Below are positions 51,918 to 60,598 of a DNA stretch of 64,000 nt, one piece after another. Numbering within the stretch: the first letter of the stretch is position 1; every line of letters begins with the position of its first letter. The stretch comes from RGIG1995 sp045645205 (GTDB taxonomy: Bacteria; Bacillota; Clostridia; Oscillospirales; CAG-272): the NCBI GenBank assembly GCA_045645205.1, contig JAZRIJ010000078.1:3012-67011 (forward strand). The letters run 5' to 3'. Below the pieces are notes generated by a model. It saw only the letters and a list, made by a program, of their open reading frames with translations, did not search any database and was not told where the DNA came from. The position numbers were made by a program, and so were the translations under genes.

Positions 51918-52926
51918 GGTAGGCATTGTCGGCTGCGGCAACATCTTTACCATGCACGCGACCTCGGCAGACCATCTTGATAACGCACAGCTCGTCGGTG
52001 TATGTGATATAAAAAAAGACAGAGCCGACAAAGCGGCCCAAAAATACGGTGTAAAAGCCTATTACGACTACAAAGATATGATTGACAATGCGGGACTTGA
52101 CATAATTCATATATGTGTTCCCCACTATATGCATCCCGTTATTTCAAAATATGCTATAGAACACGGTGTAAACGTTCTCTGCGAAAAGCCTATGAGTATT
52201 GAATACTGCGACGGAGAAGAAAATGTAAAACTTGCCGAAAAGACCGGGATTAAGTACGGCATAATATTTCAGTGCCGTTACAACGACACCTCTAAACTCA
52301 TTAAGGAAAACATAGAAAACGGTAAACTCGGCAAAGTTATTTCAGCTCGTGTTGTTCTCACCTGGCGCAAACCCGACTCCTACTATGCCCTTTCCGACTG
52401 GAAAGGCACTTGGGATAAAGAAGGCGGCGGCGTTATCATTGACCAAGCAATTCATTCGCTTGACCTTGCAAATTGGTTTATAAACGACGAGCCTGTCGAA
52501 GTTCAGGCAAGTATTGCAAACAGAGGGCACTCCGTTATGGAAGTTGACGATACGGGCGAGGGTCTAATTAAATACAAAAACGGCGCTACCCTATCCTTTT
52601 GGGCAATGAACAATTATGGCTGTGATGAACCTATTGAAATACGTATTCTCTGCGAAAACGGAAAAGCCGTTATGAGCTATGATGAAGCAAAAATAATGTT
52701 CAATGACGGAACGGTTTTATCAGCCGAACAACAGTCCGACGGCATATACTACGAAGGTGGTAAGGAATACTGGGGTTTCAGACATATACGCCAGATCTCC
52801 GATTTCTATGACGCTGTGGAAAACAACCGTCAGCCTGAGATAAGCGGAAAAGAAGCATTGAAGATACAAAAGCTTATTTGCGCTGTCTACAAAAGCGGAA
52901 AGACAGGCAAAAAAATTAGCTTCTAA
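51910..52926 (+). CDS. Gfo/Idh/MocA family oxidoreductase 2
   Basis: A 338-aa paralogue with GIVGCGNIFTMHA, CEKPMSI (catalytic Lys) and GGGVIIDQAIHSLDLANW. Overlap with oxidoreductase 1 (ATG at 51910 within its last codons) shows coupling, so the two probably act on successive or related steps of one sugar, for example oxidation and epimerising re-reduction. No kinase, isomerase or transporter is adjacent. Confidence 0.93.
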   Translation: MLKVGIVGCGNIFTMHATSADHLDNAQLVGVCDIKKDRADKAAQKYGVKAYYDYKDMIDNAGLDIIHICVPHYMHPVISKYAIEHGVNVLCEKPMSIEYCDGEENVKLAEKTGIKYGIIFQCRYNDTSKLIKENIENGKLGKVISARVVLTWRKPDSYYALSDWKGTWDKEGGGVIIDQAIHSLDLANWFINDEPVEVQASIANRGHSVMEVDDTGEGLIKYKNGATLSFWAMNNYGCDEPIEIRILCENGKAVMSYDEAKIMFNDGTVLSAEQQSDGIYYEGGKEYWGFRHIRQISDFYDAVENNRQPEISGKEALKIQKLICAVYKSGKTGKKISF

Positions 52927-52980
52927 ACAGACTTACTCTGCTCCTAAAAGCCATACAAACACCATCAAGCCACCTCACAT

Positions 52981-53027
52981 AAACAGCAGATTTTGGTGCA
53001 ACACTCCCGTATTCCTGCTGTTTTTTT
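52981..53027 (+). terminator. terminator of the Gfo/Idh/MocA pair
   Basis: AAACAGCAG / CTGCTGTTT with a 26-nt loop and T-tract. Confidence 0.75.
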
Positions 53028-53028
53028 A

Positions 53029-53057
53029 TTTACACGAACATACAGCTGTGATATAAT
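53029..53057 (+). promoter_or_regulatory. promoter of sRNA candidate 2
   Basis: TTTACA, 17-nt spacer, TATAAT. Confidence 0.7.
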
Positions 53058-53063
53058 ATCTAT

Positions 53064-53168
53064 AGCAATATAAATAATGACATATTTCAGTTATTTTTTA
53101 TATCTCAACTTCTTTCTAATAAAAAAAGCCCGGTACTGCCTTGCTCAAACGTAAAGTACGGGCTTTAT
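53064..53168 (+). ncRNA. sRNA candidate 2, paralogue of 50656-50771
   Basis: Hairpin AAAGCCCG-G-UAC / GUACGGGCUUU with loop UGCCUUGCUCAAACGUAAA, matching candidate 1 in loop and stem (CCGNAC-GCCUUG-UCAA-CG-A-AGU-CGGGCUUUAUCU). Confidence 0.6.
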
Positions 53169-53247
53169 CTATTAGTATAAAATTACTTTTTCTAACTATC
53201 GGTCAGCATCGGCTGTACCCTTTTTATTTTTACAACAATTTTTAATG

Positions 53248-53276
53248 TTAACTTTCGGTTTGTGTTGTATTATAAT
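53248..53276 (+). promoter_or_regulatory. promoter of a third short RNA candidate
   Basis: TTAACT, 17-nt spacer, TATAAT. Confidence 0.5.
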
Positions 53277-53282
53277 GTATTT

Positions 53283-53370
53283 GGAACTTAGTATAAGTTG
53301 CAAAATATATTAAACTGAGTCCCGCAGTGGAGTTATGTATTTTTGGGGTGCGCAACTTGGATTGCGAATT
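53283..53370 (+). ncRNA. short RNA candidate 3
   Basis: AAGTTGC (53295) pairs with GCAACTT (53352), enclosing a further A/U-rich stem-loop around CCCGCAGTGG. It ends close to the 3' end of leftward coaX. No ORF. Confidence 0.35.
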
Positions 53371-53376
53371 TTTGCC

Positions 53377-54150
53377 TTATTTTATATTCTTTTTATAGAT
53401 TAGACCTAAACCTTTCAGCAACAAATCGCTATCATTTACAGTCTTTCTTTTTGTAAAACTGCAAATTAATTCAGCTATTCCGCCTGTTGTAACAATACTT
53501 GCAGGTTCTATGCCTAGCTCTTCGGAAAACTTGTCTATTATTCCATCAATCGCCCCCGCGTAGCCATATATAATGCCCGAACGCATACATTCGACAGTTG
53601 ATGACGCTATGGCTTTTTTGGGGGGTAAAAGCTCTATCCTCGGCAAGAGAGACGCTTCTTCGGAAAGCGCACTGAGTGATAAATTTATTCCGGGCATAAA
53701 GCTTCCGCCGATAAACCTGCCGTTTTCGTCAACAACAGTCAAGGTTACCGCCGTTCCCATATCTACTATAACACAAGGCAAGGAATATTCTTCTTTTGCT
53801 CCAACGGCTGTTGCGACAAGGTCGGATGCAACACTTCCCGGATCGTCGGTAAGTATGTGTATTCCGCTTTTTACACCTGCGCCTACTATAACAGCATCAA
53901 GTCCCGTCAGACGCTTGACAGCACTCTTTATTATGTGAGTCATAGGCGGAACGACCGAAGAGATTATCGCTCCCTCGATATCTGCAGTATCAAAACAGCC
54001 GAGGGACAATATCTGCTTTATTTCGGACGCATATTCAAAAGCCGTGCGGTTTCTGTCTGTCTTTATATCCATAACAGGCTTTAGAATACGCTTGCCGTCA
54101 ACAAGTCCGAAAACAATATGCGTATTACCTACATTTATTGCCAAAATCAT
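53377..54150 (-). CDS. coaX: type III pantothenate kinase
   Basis: A 257-aa ASKHA-fold kinase for the first step of CoA synthesis. It has AINVGNTHIVFGL (phosphate site, with Asn in place of the usual Asp), ISSVVPPMT, GAGVKSGI, the catalytic region DPGSVASDLVATAVGA, and VIVDMGTAVTLTVVD. Monovalent-cation-dependent by family. It starts 12 nt after the ECF component, suggesting joint uptake and phosphorylation of pantothenate. Confidence 0.92.
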   Translation of the reverse strand: MILAINVGNTHIVFGLVDGKRILKPVMDIKTDRNRTAFEYASEIKQILSLGCFDTADIEGAIISSVVPPMTHIIKSAVKRLTGLDAVIVGAGVKSGIHILTDDPGSVASDLVATAVGAKEEYSLPCVIVDMGTAVTLTVVDENGRFIGGSFMPGINLSLSALSEEASLLPRIELLPPKKAIASSTVECMRSGIIYGYAGAIDGIIDKFSEELGIEPASIVTTGGIAELICSFTKRKTVNDSDLLLKGLGLIYKKNIK

Positions 54151-54162
54151 TGTGTTTCTCTC

Positions 54163-54768
54163 TTATGCTCTTTTTTTGACTGCGTGGATAACCCTTACTA
54201 TCGCAGGTGTAAGAACAAGATTTATTACAAGCTCTGCGATGAAATTGATACCAACAACACCAAGTATTACATAAAGCAATGCTGAATTATAACCTTCTGC
54301 CAAAGCCCAGCCTGTTACAAGCTCTTTATAGAAAAGAAGCATACCAATCGAAAGTATACCAGTATTGCAGACAGGAGCTGCAACGGCGGCTGTTATAATG
54401 CCGATATACAAGTTCTTTTTGTTCAACACCTTGCATATAACGCCTGCAACAAAGCCTGCCGCCGTGCTTTTCAGCACACACAAAAACAGCGTTAAAAACG
54501 GCAGTTCCTGAAACATAAGAAATCCGCCCGCGTCAGCGCCGGTTACTACAGCAACGCATACTACAACCCCGAAAACTGCGCCAAGGATAGCTCCTTGAAG
54601 AGGGCCGTATAAAACTGCGCCCAAAATAATCGGTACCAGTGAAAGCGTTATTGTAAACGGTCCGATGTGAATTCCGCTTGCAAATGTTTGCAAGACCACG
54701 ATTATTGCCGCTAAGATAGCCGTAACGACAACAGTTTGAATTTTTGTCTTGTTTTTTTCCAATGACAT
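54163..54768 (-). CDS. ECF transporter S component, pantothenate type (PanT-like)
   Basis: A 201-aa membrane protein with six helices. It has the ECF S pattern: N-terminal VVVTAILAAIIVVLQ, LVPIILGAVLYGPLQGAILG, and MFQELPFLTLF. Pantothenate specificity is inferred from adjacency to coaX. Needs EcfA/T modules encoded elsewhere. AGGAGG precedes the ATG. Confidence 0.85.
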   Translation of the reverse strand: MSLEKNKTKIQTVVVTAILAAIIVVLQTFASGIHIGPFTITLSLVPIILGAVLYGPLQGAILGAVFGVVVCVAVVTGADAGGFLMFQELPFLTLFLCVLKSTAAGFVAGVICKVLNKKNLYIGIITAAVAAPVCNTGILSIGMLLFYKELVTGWALAEGYNSALLYVILGVVGINFIAELVINLVLTPAIVRVIHAVKKRA

Positions 54769-54792
54769 AATTAAATTACCTCCTGCTACTGT

Positions 54793-54807
54793 CCCGATTT
54801 AATCGGG
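54793..54807. promoter_or_regulatory. palindrome in the panT-coaX leader
   Basis: CCCGATTTAATCGGG is a 15-nt perfect palindrome (centre T) between promoter and ribosome site. Could be an operator or a small RNA hairpin. Confidence 0.45.
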
Positions 54808-54822
54808 TATAGTGCATTTTTT

Positions 54823-54851
54823 ATTATAACTCCCATAATCTCCCTTGTCAA
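54823..54851 (-). promoter_or_regulatory. promoter of panT-coaX
   Basis: Minus-strand TTGACA, 17-nt spacer, TATAAT. Confidence 0.8.
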
Positions 54852-55003
54852 GCAATTAAATATAAAAAACACCGAGGAATATGACATAAACACCAACATT
54901 AATTTTTTTACTCTCACCTAAAAAACACAAAAAGGTGTTGAATAAAGTCTATATATTTTACTGACATTATAATTAAAATGGATAAGATATTTTATTGTTT
55001 CTA

Positions 55004-55032
55004 TTGACAAAACAAATAGTATGTGATAGAAT
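55004..55032 (+). promoter_or_regulatory. promoter of the AlbA-2 gene
   Basis: TTGACA, 17-nt spacer, TAGAAT. Flanked by repeated TGTGATAGAATGCAATAG-type sequence close to the start. Confidence 0.7.
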
Positions 55033-55072
55033 GCAATAGAAGTAAACAGCAAAGCAATAGAAAGGATAAAAT

Positions 55073-56356
55073 ATGCCATATCTTGAATCTGAAAAGTTAG
55101 AATTAAAGGTACAATATACAACAGAAATCAAAAAGGAAATCGTAGCTTTTTTGAATAGTAACGGCGGCACTTTAATAATTGGTGTTGACGATAACGGAAG
55201 GGTCGTCGGCGTTGAAAACGCAAAGGATATTATAGAACGTATTTCGCTTATGATACACGAGGCTATAAAACCCGATGCTTCTTTGATTTGCAGTGCAGGT
55301 GAATACGAGGAAGAAGGCAAAACCATTGTCAAGGTCGCAATCGGCAGAGGTGTCAAAAAACCTTATTATATTTATGAAAAGGGTTTAAAACCAAGCGGCG
55401 TATACCTTCGTATTAACAATACTTCACAGCAAGCCTCCGAGTATGCTATAAAACAAATGATTATTGCAAGTGAGGATAAAGCATTTGAGTCTTTGCCGAG
55501 TATAGAGCAAGATTTGACTTTCAATTATCTTGAAAATGTTTTCAAACGTGCAAAAATTGAACTAAAGCACAAGACGCTCGGATTTATAGATGCAAACGGT
55601 TGCTATACCAATCTCGCTTTACTTCTATCGGATCAATGCCCCTTCTCCATAAAAGCGGCAGTTTTTGACAGCGACGATAAAAGCAGATTTTTAGACCGAA
55701 AGGAATTTGAGGGCTCGTTACTTCGTCAGGCTGACGAGGTTTACGAATATCTCAATTTGAATAACAAGACACACGGAGAATACAAGGGTTTGCTTCGAGA
55801 GGACAAAACCGAGTATAATCAGCTTGTTTTGCGCGAAGGACTTTTGAACGCCATTATTCATAGAGATTATTCGCTAAACGGCAGTATTCTTATCAGCATA
55901 TATAAAAACCGCATTGAATATGTTTCTATCGGTGGTTTGGTGTCAGGTATGACTTATGAAGATATGATGCTCGGTGTTTCCCGTTCAAGAAACGAAAGAC
56001 TTGCCAACGTGTTTTTTAAGCTTAAGTACGTTGAAGCATACGGCACAGGCATAGAGAAAATACAAGGGGATTATGAGTATACAGGCCTTGAACCTCGATT
56101 TGAGGTATCGGACAACGGCTTTCTTCTTGTCCTGCCGAACAAATCTTATATAGAGGAAGCAAAAAAGGTTCTCACCGATAAAGAGCTTGTACATGATTTT
56201 ATCGCTAAATGCGGAAGAGTAACACGCGCAGAGGTGCAAGAAGAATTAGGCTTTAAGCTTACAAAGACAAGAAATATTATTCTTCAGCTTGAACAAGAAC
56301 GCAAAATCAAACGCCACGGCAACGGAAAAGGAATTTTTTACACTATCGTAAAGTAA
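55073..56356 (+). CDS. Schlafen/AlbA-2 domain ATP-binding regulator
   Basis: A 427-aa protein. Residues 1-125 are an AlbA-2 (divergent AAA-4) domain: ESEKLELKVQYT, FLNSNGGTLIIGVDDNG, ISLMIHEAIKP, KPSGVYLRINN. Residues about 240-350 form a HATPase-like domain (REGLLNAIIHRDYS, GGLVSGMTYEDM). The C-terminal 60 residues are a winged helix (RAEVQEELGFKLTKTRNIILQ). Such proteins are mostly transcription regulators; some act in phage defence. Single gene with own promoter. Confidence 0.88.
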   Translation: MPYLESEKLELKVQYTTEIKKEIVAFLNSNGGTLIIGVDDNGRVVGVENAKDIIERISLMIHEAIKPDASLICSAGEYEEEGKTIVKVAIGRGVKKPYYIYEKGLKPSGVYLRINNTSQQASEYAIKQMIIASEDKAFESLPSIEQDLTFNYLENVFKRAKIELKHKTLGFIDANGCYTNLALLLSDQCPFSIKAAVFDSDDKSRFLDRKEFEGSLLRQADEVYEYLNLNNKTHGEYKGLLREDKTEYNQLVLREGLLNAIIHRDYSLNGSILISIYKNRIEYVSIGGLVSGMTYEDMMLGVSRSRNERLANVFFKLKYVEAYGTGIEKIQGDYEYTGLEPRFEVSDNGFLLVLPNKSYIEEAKKVLTDKELVHDFIAKCGRVTRAEVQEELGFKLTKTRNIILQLEQERKIKRHGNGKGIFYTIVK

Positions 56357-56365
56357 AATAAACAC

Positions 56366-56388
56366 AAAATGCCCCGCGCAAGCGGGGC
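56366..56388 (-). terminator. terminator of the cohesin gene
   Basis: GCCCCGC-UUGC-GCGGGGC on the minus strand, then AUUUU. Also separates the convergent AlbA-2 gene. Confidence 0.5.
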
Positions 56389-56499
56389 AAAAATTATGAA
56401 ATGTTCATTTTTTCAAGGCAAAAAGTATCTATTAGGAATTTCCGAAAATTTGGTTAATAAGTAACTAACCATACATTAGATGCCTCGTTTATCATACTA

Positions 56500-57927
56500 T
56501 CAATAACGTTTAAGTCCAAGTATAATCGCAACTACCGTTAAAGCAACTATCAAAACGGCAATTCCGACAAATATCCACTTGAATGTTTGGTTTGAAAACA
56601 GTCCGTTATTTTGTTTATTGTTTTCATTTTTATTCTCATTCTGCTTTGAGGTTTCGGGAGTTGTTTCAACGCCCGTTGATTCATCGGGAACAGTGGTTTC
56701 CGGCTCGCCCATTTCCGCAAAACTGTATCTCTGGAAAGTATTTTCTACGGGGTCATACATATAGAGCGTCTTTTCACCCATAGCGCCGACCGCATATACA
56801 AGACAGTGGTTTGGCGTCTCATCTCTCATTGGAATAAGAGCATCTCTCTCGACTCCGCTGACGGTAAATTTGCCTATCTCATAATCCATAGGCGGAATTG
56901 CCATATTAATATCAAGCAAAAGCAAAGAGCTTGTCGGCTGTCCAAGATACTCAAAAGGCTTTGCCGTCATATTTTCAACATCAACATAGTACAACCCCTC
57001 GGCAACTGAATCGTTACCAAGCAGATATACCGCCGGCAATGCTCTTTCATCATAAATAATAGCATTTACCGTAATATTATTTATAACTATTTGAGTCAGC
57101 TCAAATCCCTTAGGAATGCTTTCGGTGCTTATAGTCATCGAGATTTCGGCAGTAATTCCCTCTCCGACTTTTAGAAATATATCAGAGGAGAGAGGATTTT
57201 TCCCTCTTGTTACTTTTATTGTATACGTCTGCTTCGCGCCGTTCTCGGCTGTTACGGTAACCGAGACCGTGTTTTCGCCCACAGCCAACGACTCGTTTCC
57301 TCCAACATAAACCGAAGCTCCGTTATGATTCTTCAATGCCGTAACAGCAAGGGAGGTAACCGAAAAATCAACTTCTGCGATATACTGAGTAACAGACGGC
57401 GAAAATGCGGGGTTAAGCGTTCCGTTGCTTATTGCAAGGCTTTTTAGGGTTGCATCTGATGACGCTTGGGGAACAGGTATAATATTAATTGTCGAATCTC
57501 CTATTGCATAGGGAGCAATATCATCCGCTCCCCCGCTTGTAAAGTTATAGCCTGACGGAATAAGCTTTGTCGTTCCTGTCTTTTTGGTTTTAAATGTAAG
57601 AGTACAGCTCATTTTTGATGCTGAACCACTGCTCATATAGTCAACAATTCGTATAACCCCCGTGTTGTGCACGTGGCTGAAGTTGCCCGAAGAACTTGAA
57701 GCCGATACAAACTGCAGGTATGTCGTATCATACGATACATTCATTTCATATCCACCGATGTCATCACCTTTGACATCAACCACCACGCTCACGTTACTTC
57801 CTACCGTAACCGTCGGGTCTGTAAACCAAAGGGAAGCCGATGCCGCATTTGCATTTACCAAAAAGCACATAGCTGTCAGACACATTACAAAAGACAGTAT
57901 AAATATATTAAGTAATCTTTTCTTCAT
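56500..57927 (-). CDS. membrane-anchored cohesin-domain surface protein
   Basis: A 475-aa exported protein. Signal peptide 1-29 (ends NANA). Residues 30-150 form a cohesin-type beta-sandwich: TVTVGSNVSVVVDVKGDDIGGYEMNVSYD, LTFKTKKTGTTKL. Residues 155-245 are a cadherin-like/PA14-adjacent domain (LKSLAISNGTLNPAFSPSV...YTIKVTRG). An unknown domain follows, then a Thr/Glu/Asn-rich linker and a C-terminal membrane helix (WIFVGIAVLIVALTVVAIIL). It lies 20 nt after the dockerin-bearing hydrolase, so it is a plausible anchor for it. Confidence 0.85.
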   Translation of the reverse strand: MKKRLLNIFILSFVMCLTAMCFLVNANAASASLWFTDPTVTVGSNVSVVVDVKGDDIGGYEMNVSYDTTYLQFVSASSSSGNFSHVHNTGVIRIVDYMSSGSASKMSCTLTFKTKKTGTTKLIPSGYNFTSGGADDIAPYAIGDSTINIIPVPQASSDATLKSLAISNGTLNPAFSPSVTQYIAEVDFSVTSLAVTALKNHNGASVYVGGNESLAVGENTVSVTVTAENGAKQTYTIKVTRGKNPLSSDIFLKVGEGITAEISMTISTESIPKGFELTQIVINNITVNAIIYDERALPAVYLLGNDSVAEGLYYVDVENMTAKPFEYLGQPTSSLLLLDINMAIPPMDYEIGKFTVSGVERDALIPMRDETPNHCLVYAVGAMGEKTLYMYDPVENTFQRYSFAEMGEPETTVPDESTGVETTPETSKQNENKNENNKQNNGLFSNQTFKWIFVGIAVLIVALTVVAIILGLKRY

Positions 57928-57947
57928 ATATCATTCTCCTTTTTTAA

Positions 57948-60191
57948 TCACGATATCAAAGCCGTTCCGAGTATATGGTTTCTGACCTTCAAAAGATCGC
58001 TTATATTTACAGCACCTCCGGCATCAATATCACCGCTGTATGTCTGCGGTTGGGACAAAGTATCTGAGCCTAATATCTTGTTTCTCAGCTTCAAAAGATC
58101 GCTTATGGTTATTCTTCCGTCGCAGTTGACATCTCCCTTGACAGAAGCCTTATATTCTCCGTATTTCACACCCAATGTACTGTTTACAATTATCGTATCC
58201 TCGGTCGCCATAACATCTTCGTCGCCTTTTTCAGCGCCTGCAGAATTCAAAACAATAACATTACCTGCCGAAACAAATGATGTTTTGAAGCTTCCAACGG
58301 TAGTACCGGGCGCAATTCCGTAAATAATATAATTATTTGGCATATATTTGTCTGTAAAAGTAAGCTCTCCGAAATTTTCAGAGCCTTCTTTTGCTACCGT
58401 AAGCTTGTAAACTCTGACCGTTCCGTTACCTGCCGTAACCTTTATTTCATACACATTAGTACCCGAATTTACTGTCAATTCGCCCGCACCTGCTATAACA
58501 GCCGTTGAATCCATCGGTACAGCCTCAACCGCAATCGAATTGACCGTTGGCGGAACAACAAGCATATATTCAAGTGTTTCTGTATCAAAATCGGGAGTCA
58601 GCTCATATCCCTTTACAGAAAGTGACGCCAGCTTCATATTGGGTGAACCGTCAAGTGTAGGTTTGGCGCATGACTGCTCGGGCATATTGTCAAATATCGG
58701 TATATAAAATGATAACGGAGTTTCGCGAAGCTCTTGGGTATATCCCTTTGCAAGCTTTGCCGCCTCAGTCGAAGAACCGTATACCGACGTCATATACTGG
58801 TGTGTAAACGGGTTATTGCCCTGAACGTTAAAACGCTTTAAATAAAGTGTATTTTGACCTGCACTTACATATCCGTAAGAATAGAAATATGCGCCGCCCT
58901 CAATTGCCTTGAGTCTTGTATTCCAAGGTCTGAGATATGTTGTACTTCCGTTGTTACCTCCCTTGGCATACCAAAGTCCTCTTTGAACAGGAGTCATACC
59001 ATTCGCTGAATAAGCGCCTATATTAAAATAGTTAAAATATCCGGTATAACCCGAAACATTTCCCGAAATAATACTCGAACCCTGACTGCCCACTTCAATT
59101 ATTATCATTGATGATAAAACATAGGGGTTTACACTGTATTTTTTACCCGCTTCAAAAATCGCGTTTGCGTAATTCAAATTTTTTCCGTCAGTATCTATAA
59201 CATCATTTTCCATAAAAGTTCCGGCAATTATCCTCTTTACGCCGTCAATGTTCTGTACATTGGGGTCATAACTTTGGTCAAGGAACTGAAAAACGGTATT
59301 TTCACCGAGGAAGTTTCTGGGATCCATATAATATCTTATTATTTCACGTGAAGCTCTTACCCATCTATCTCCGTCAAAAACCTTCCATTGATTTAATTCC
59401 CATATGTATGCATCGCCCTCTACAGATTTCCATGAGGACGGAAAGGTATTTTCAACCAGACTCTTGTTAAGCTGCTGTGATACAGCATATTCAAAATCAT
59501 ATCCTGTATGATGAGCCTTAAACACCCAATTCGGATATAACTCGTGAAGCTCACGGAGATATGATTTATATGATTCGGGAAACTTCTGCTCATCTAAATA
59601 TTCTTCAAAATTAATTTCAGGAGGCTTTTCAGGTTTATCGTCCGGAGCGGTCGTCTCACCGGGAATACTTGTCTCGCCTGCGGTTGTTTCCTCGGGAATA
59701 CCGGTTTGGTCACCTGTTGCTCCGTCTCCCGTAGTCTCATCCGGAGTTTCCGAATCTTGTCCGGTAGTTTCTTCGGGAGATGTTGTCTCCTGTCCGTTGG
59801 TTTCTTCAGGACCTGTAGTTAAATCCCCTACCGGCTCATTTGTTGTTGTATCTTCGGGAATAATTTCTATAAATTGTGAATATGCGTACCCTGTAATGCT
59901 TCCGAATTTTATTTTATACCACAGCGTGTTTCCCGACTGTACCTCTTGCCCATTTTTCTCTCCAAGAACGATAACCTCATCACCGCCCGAAAGATACCCA
60001 ACTATACCGCTTGATATAGTCGCATCTTCTCTGACACGCAAATTATTCGGGTCAACATCAGGAGTAACTCTACCATTTCTTGTAATTTCAGCGCCAAAAA
60101 TGGTCAAACATATTGCAACAAGAATTACTGCAACAAGAAAGAACGTAAAAAACGTCTTTTTTATTTCCTTTCCTCTATATTCCAATATCAT
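57948..60191 (-). CDS. dockerin-bearing endo-beta-N-acetylglucosaminidase (cell-wall hydrolase)
   Basis: A 747-aa exported protein. Signal/anchor helix about 13-35. Bacterial SH3 domain about 40-115 (NLRVREDATISSGIVGYLSGG). Low-complexity Thr/Glu/Gly linker about 118-190. Glucosaminidase region about 330-500: KYSVNPYVLSSMIIIEVGSQG, YFNYFNIGAYS, RLKAIEGGAYF. Cadherin-like domain about 520-610. C-terminal type-I dockerin with two Ca-binding repeats: DVNCDGRITISDLLKLRNKI and DIDAGGAVNISDLLKVRNHI. It should cleave peptidoglycan and dock onto the downstream cohesin protein. Confidence 0.9.
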   Translation of the reverse strand: MILEYRGKEIKKTFFTFFLVAVILVAICLTIFGAEITRNGRVTPDVDPNNLRVREDATISSGIVGYLSGGDEVIVLGEKNGQEVQSGNTLWYKIKFGSITGYAYSQFIEIIPEDTTTNEPVGDLTTGPEETNGQETTSPEETTGQDSETPDETTGDGATGDQTGIPEETTAGETSIPGETTAPDDKPEKPPEINFEEYLDEQKFPESYKSYLRELHELYPNWVFKAHHTGYDFEYAVSQQLNKSLVENTFPSSWKSVEGDAYIWELNQWKVFDGDRWVRASREIIRYYMDPRNFLGENTVFQFLDQSYDPNVQNIDGVKRIIAGTFMENDVIDTDGKNLNYANAIFEAGKKYSVNPYVLSSMIIIEVGSQGSSIISGNVSGYTGYFNYFNIGAYSANGMTPVQRGLWYAKGGNNGSTTYLRPWNTRLKAIEGGAYFYSYGYVSAGQNTLYLKRFNVQGNNPFTHQYMTSVYGSSTEAAKLAKGYTQELRETPLSFYIPIFDNMPEQSCAKPTLDGSPNMKLASLSVKGYELTPDFDTETLEYMLVVPPTVNSIAVEAVPMDSTAVIAGAGELTVNSGTNVYEIKVTAGNGTVRVYKLTVAKEGSENFGELTFTDKYMPNNYIIYGIAPGTTVGSFKTSFVSAGNVIVLNSAGAEKGDEDVMATEDTIIVNSTLGVKYGEYKASVKGDVNCDGRITISDLLKLRNKILGSDTLSQPQTYSGDIDAGGAVNISDLLKVRNHILGTALIS

Positions 60192-60246
60192 ATGTAACTC
60201 CTAGCAAATGTTCAATTCAGTGCCAAATCTGTTGACACATATAAAT

Positions 60247-60275
60247 ATTATACAAAAAAACTCGATATTTGTCAA
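60247..60275 (-). promoter_or_regulatory. promoter of the dockerin/cohesin operon
   Basis: Minus-strand TTGACA, 17-nt spacer, TATAAT. TGTTGACA (60229) and TGTCAACA (60270) form an inverted pair around the -10. Confidence 0.75.
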
Positions 60276-60405
60276 CAAAATTAAAACAATATACATAACC
60301 AAATATTTCCTATAATAATTAATCGAATTAATGTTAATACTCTTAACGTAAAACAAAAGCCGAAACAAAAAAATTAATTCGGTCTATTTACAAGGAGATA
60401 ATACA

Positions 60406-60528
60406 ATGGATAACAGAAACCAGAATCAGAACCAGAATCAGTCTAACAAGACAAACAAGACAAACAAGTCTGAAAGCTCTAACAACAATAACAACGAAAG
60501 TCAGTCCTCCAACAATCAGAATCGCTAA
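60406..60528 (+). CDS. 40-aa Asn/Gln-rich protein
   Basis: MDNRNQNQNQNQSNKTNKTN..., with only Asn, Gln, Ser, Lys, Thr, Glu, Arg and Asp after Met. AAGGAGA precedes the ATG by 7 nt, and a strong terminator follows, so it is a real transcription unit. Composition recalls gamma-type SASPs or Asn-rich spore proteins of clostridia. That assignment is inference. Confidence 0.7.
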   Translation: MDNRNQNQNQNQSNKTNKTNKSESSNNNNNESQSSNNQNR

Positions 60529-60540
60529 AGCTTTTAAACA

Positions 60541-60580
60541 AAAAATACATCCCCCGTTTTTTTCGGGGGATGTATTTTTT
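60541..60580. terminator. terminator of the Asn/Gln-rich gene
   Basis: AAAAATACATCCCCCG, T7 loop, CGGGGGATGTATTTTTT. Confidence 0.9.
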
Positions 60581-60598
60581 GTAAAACGAAAAGCAATC

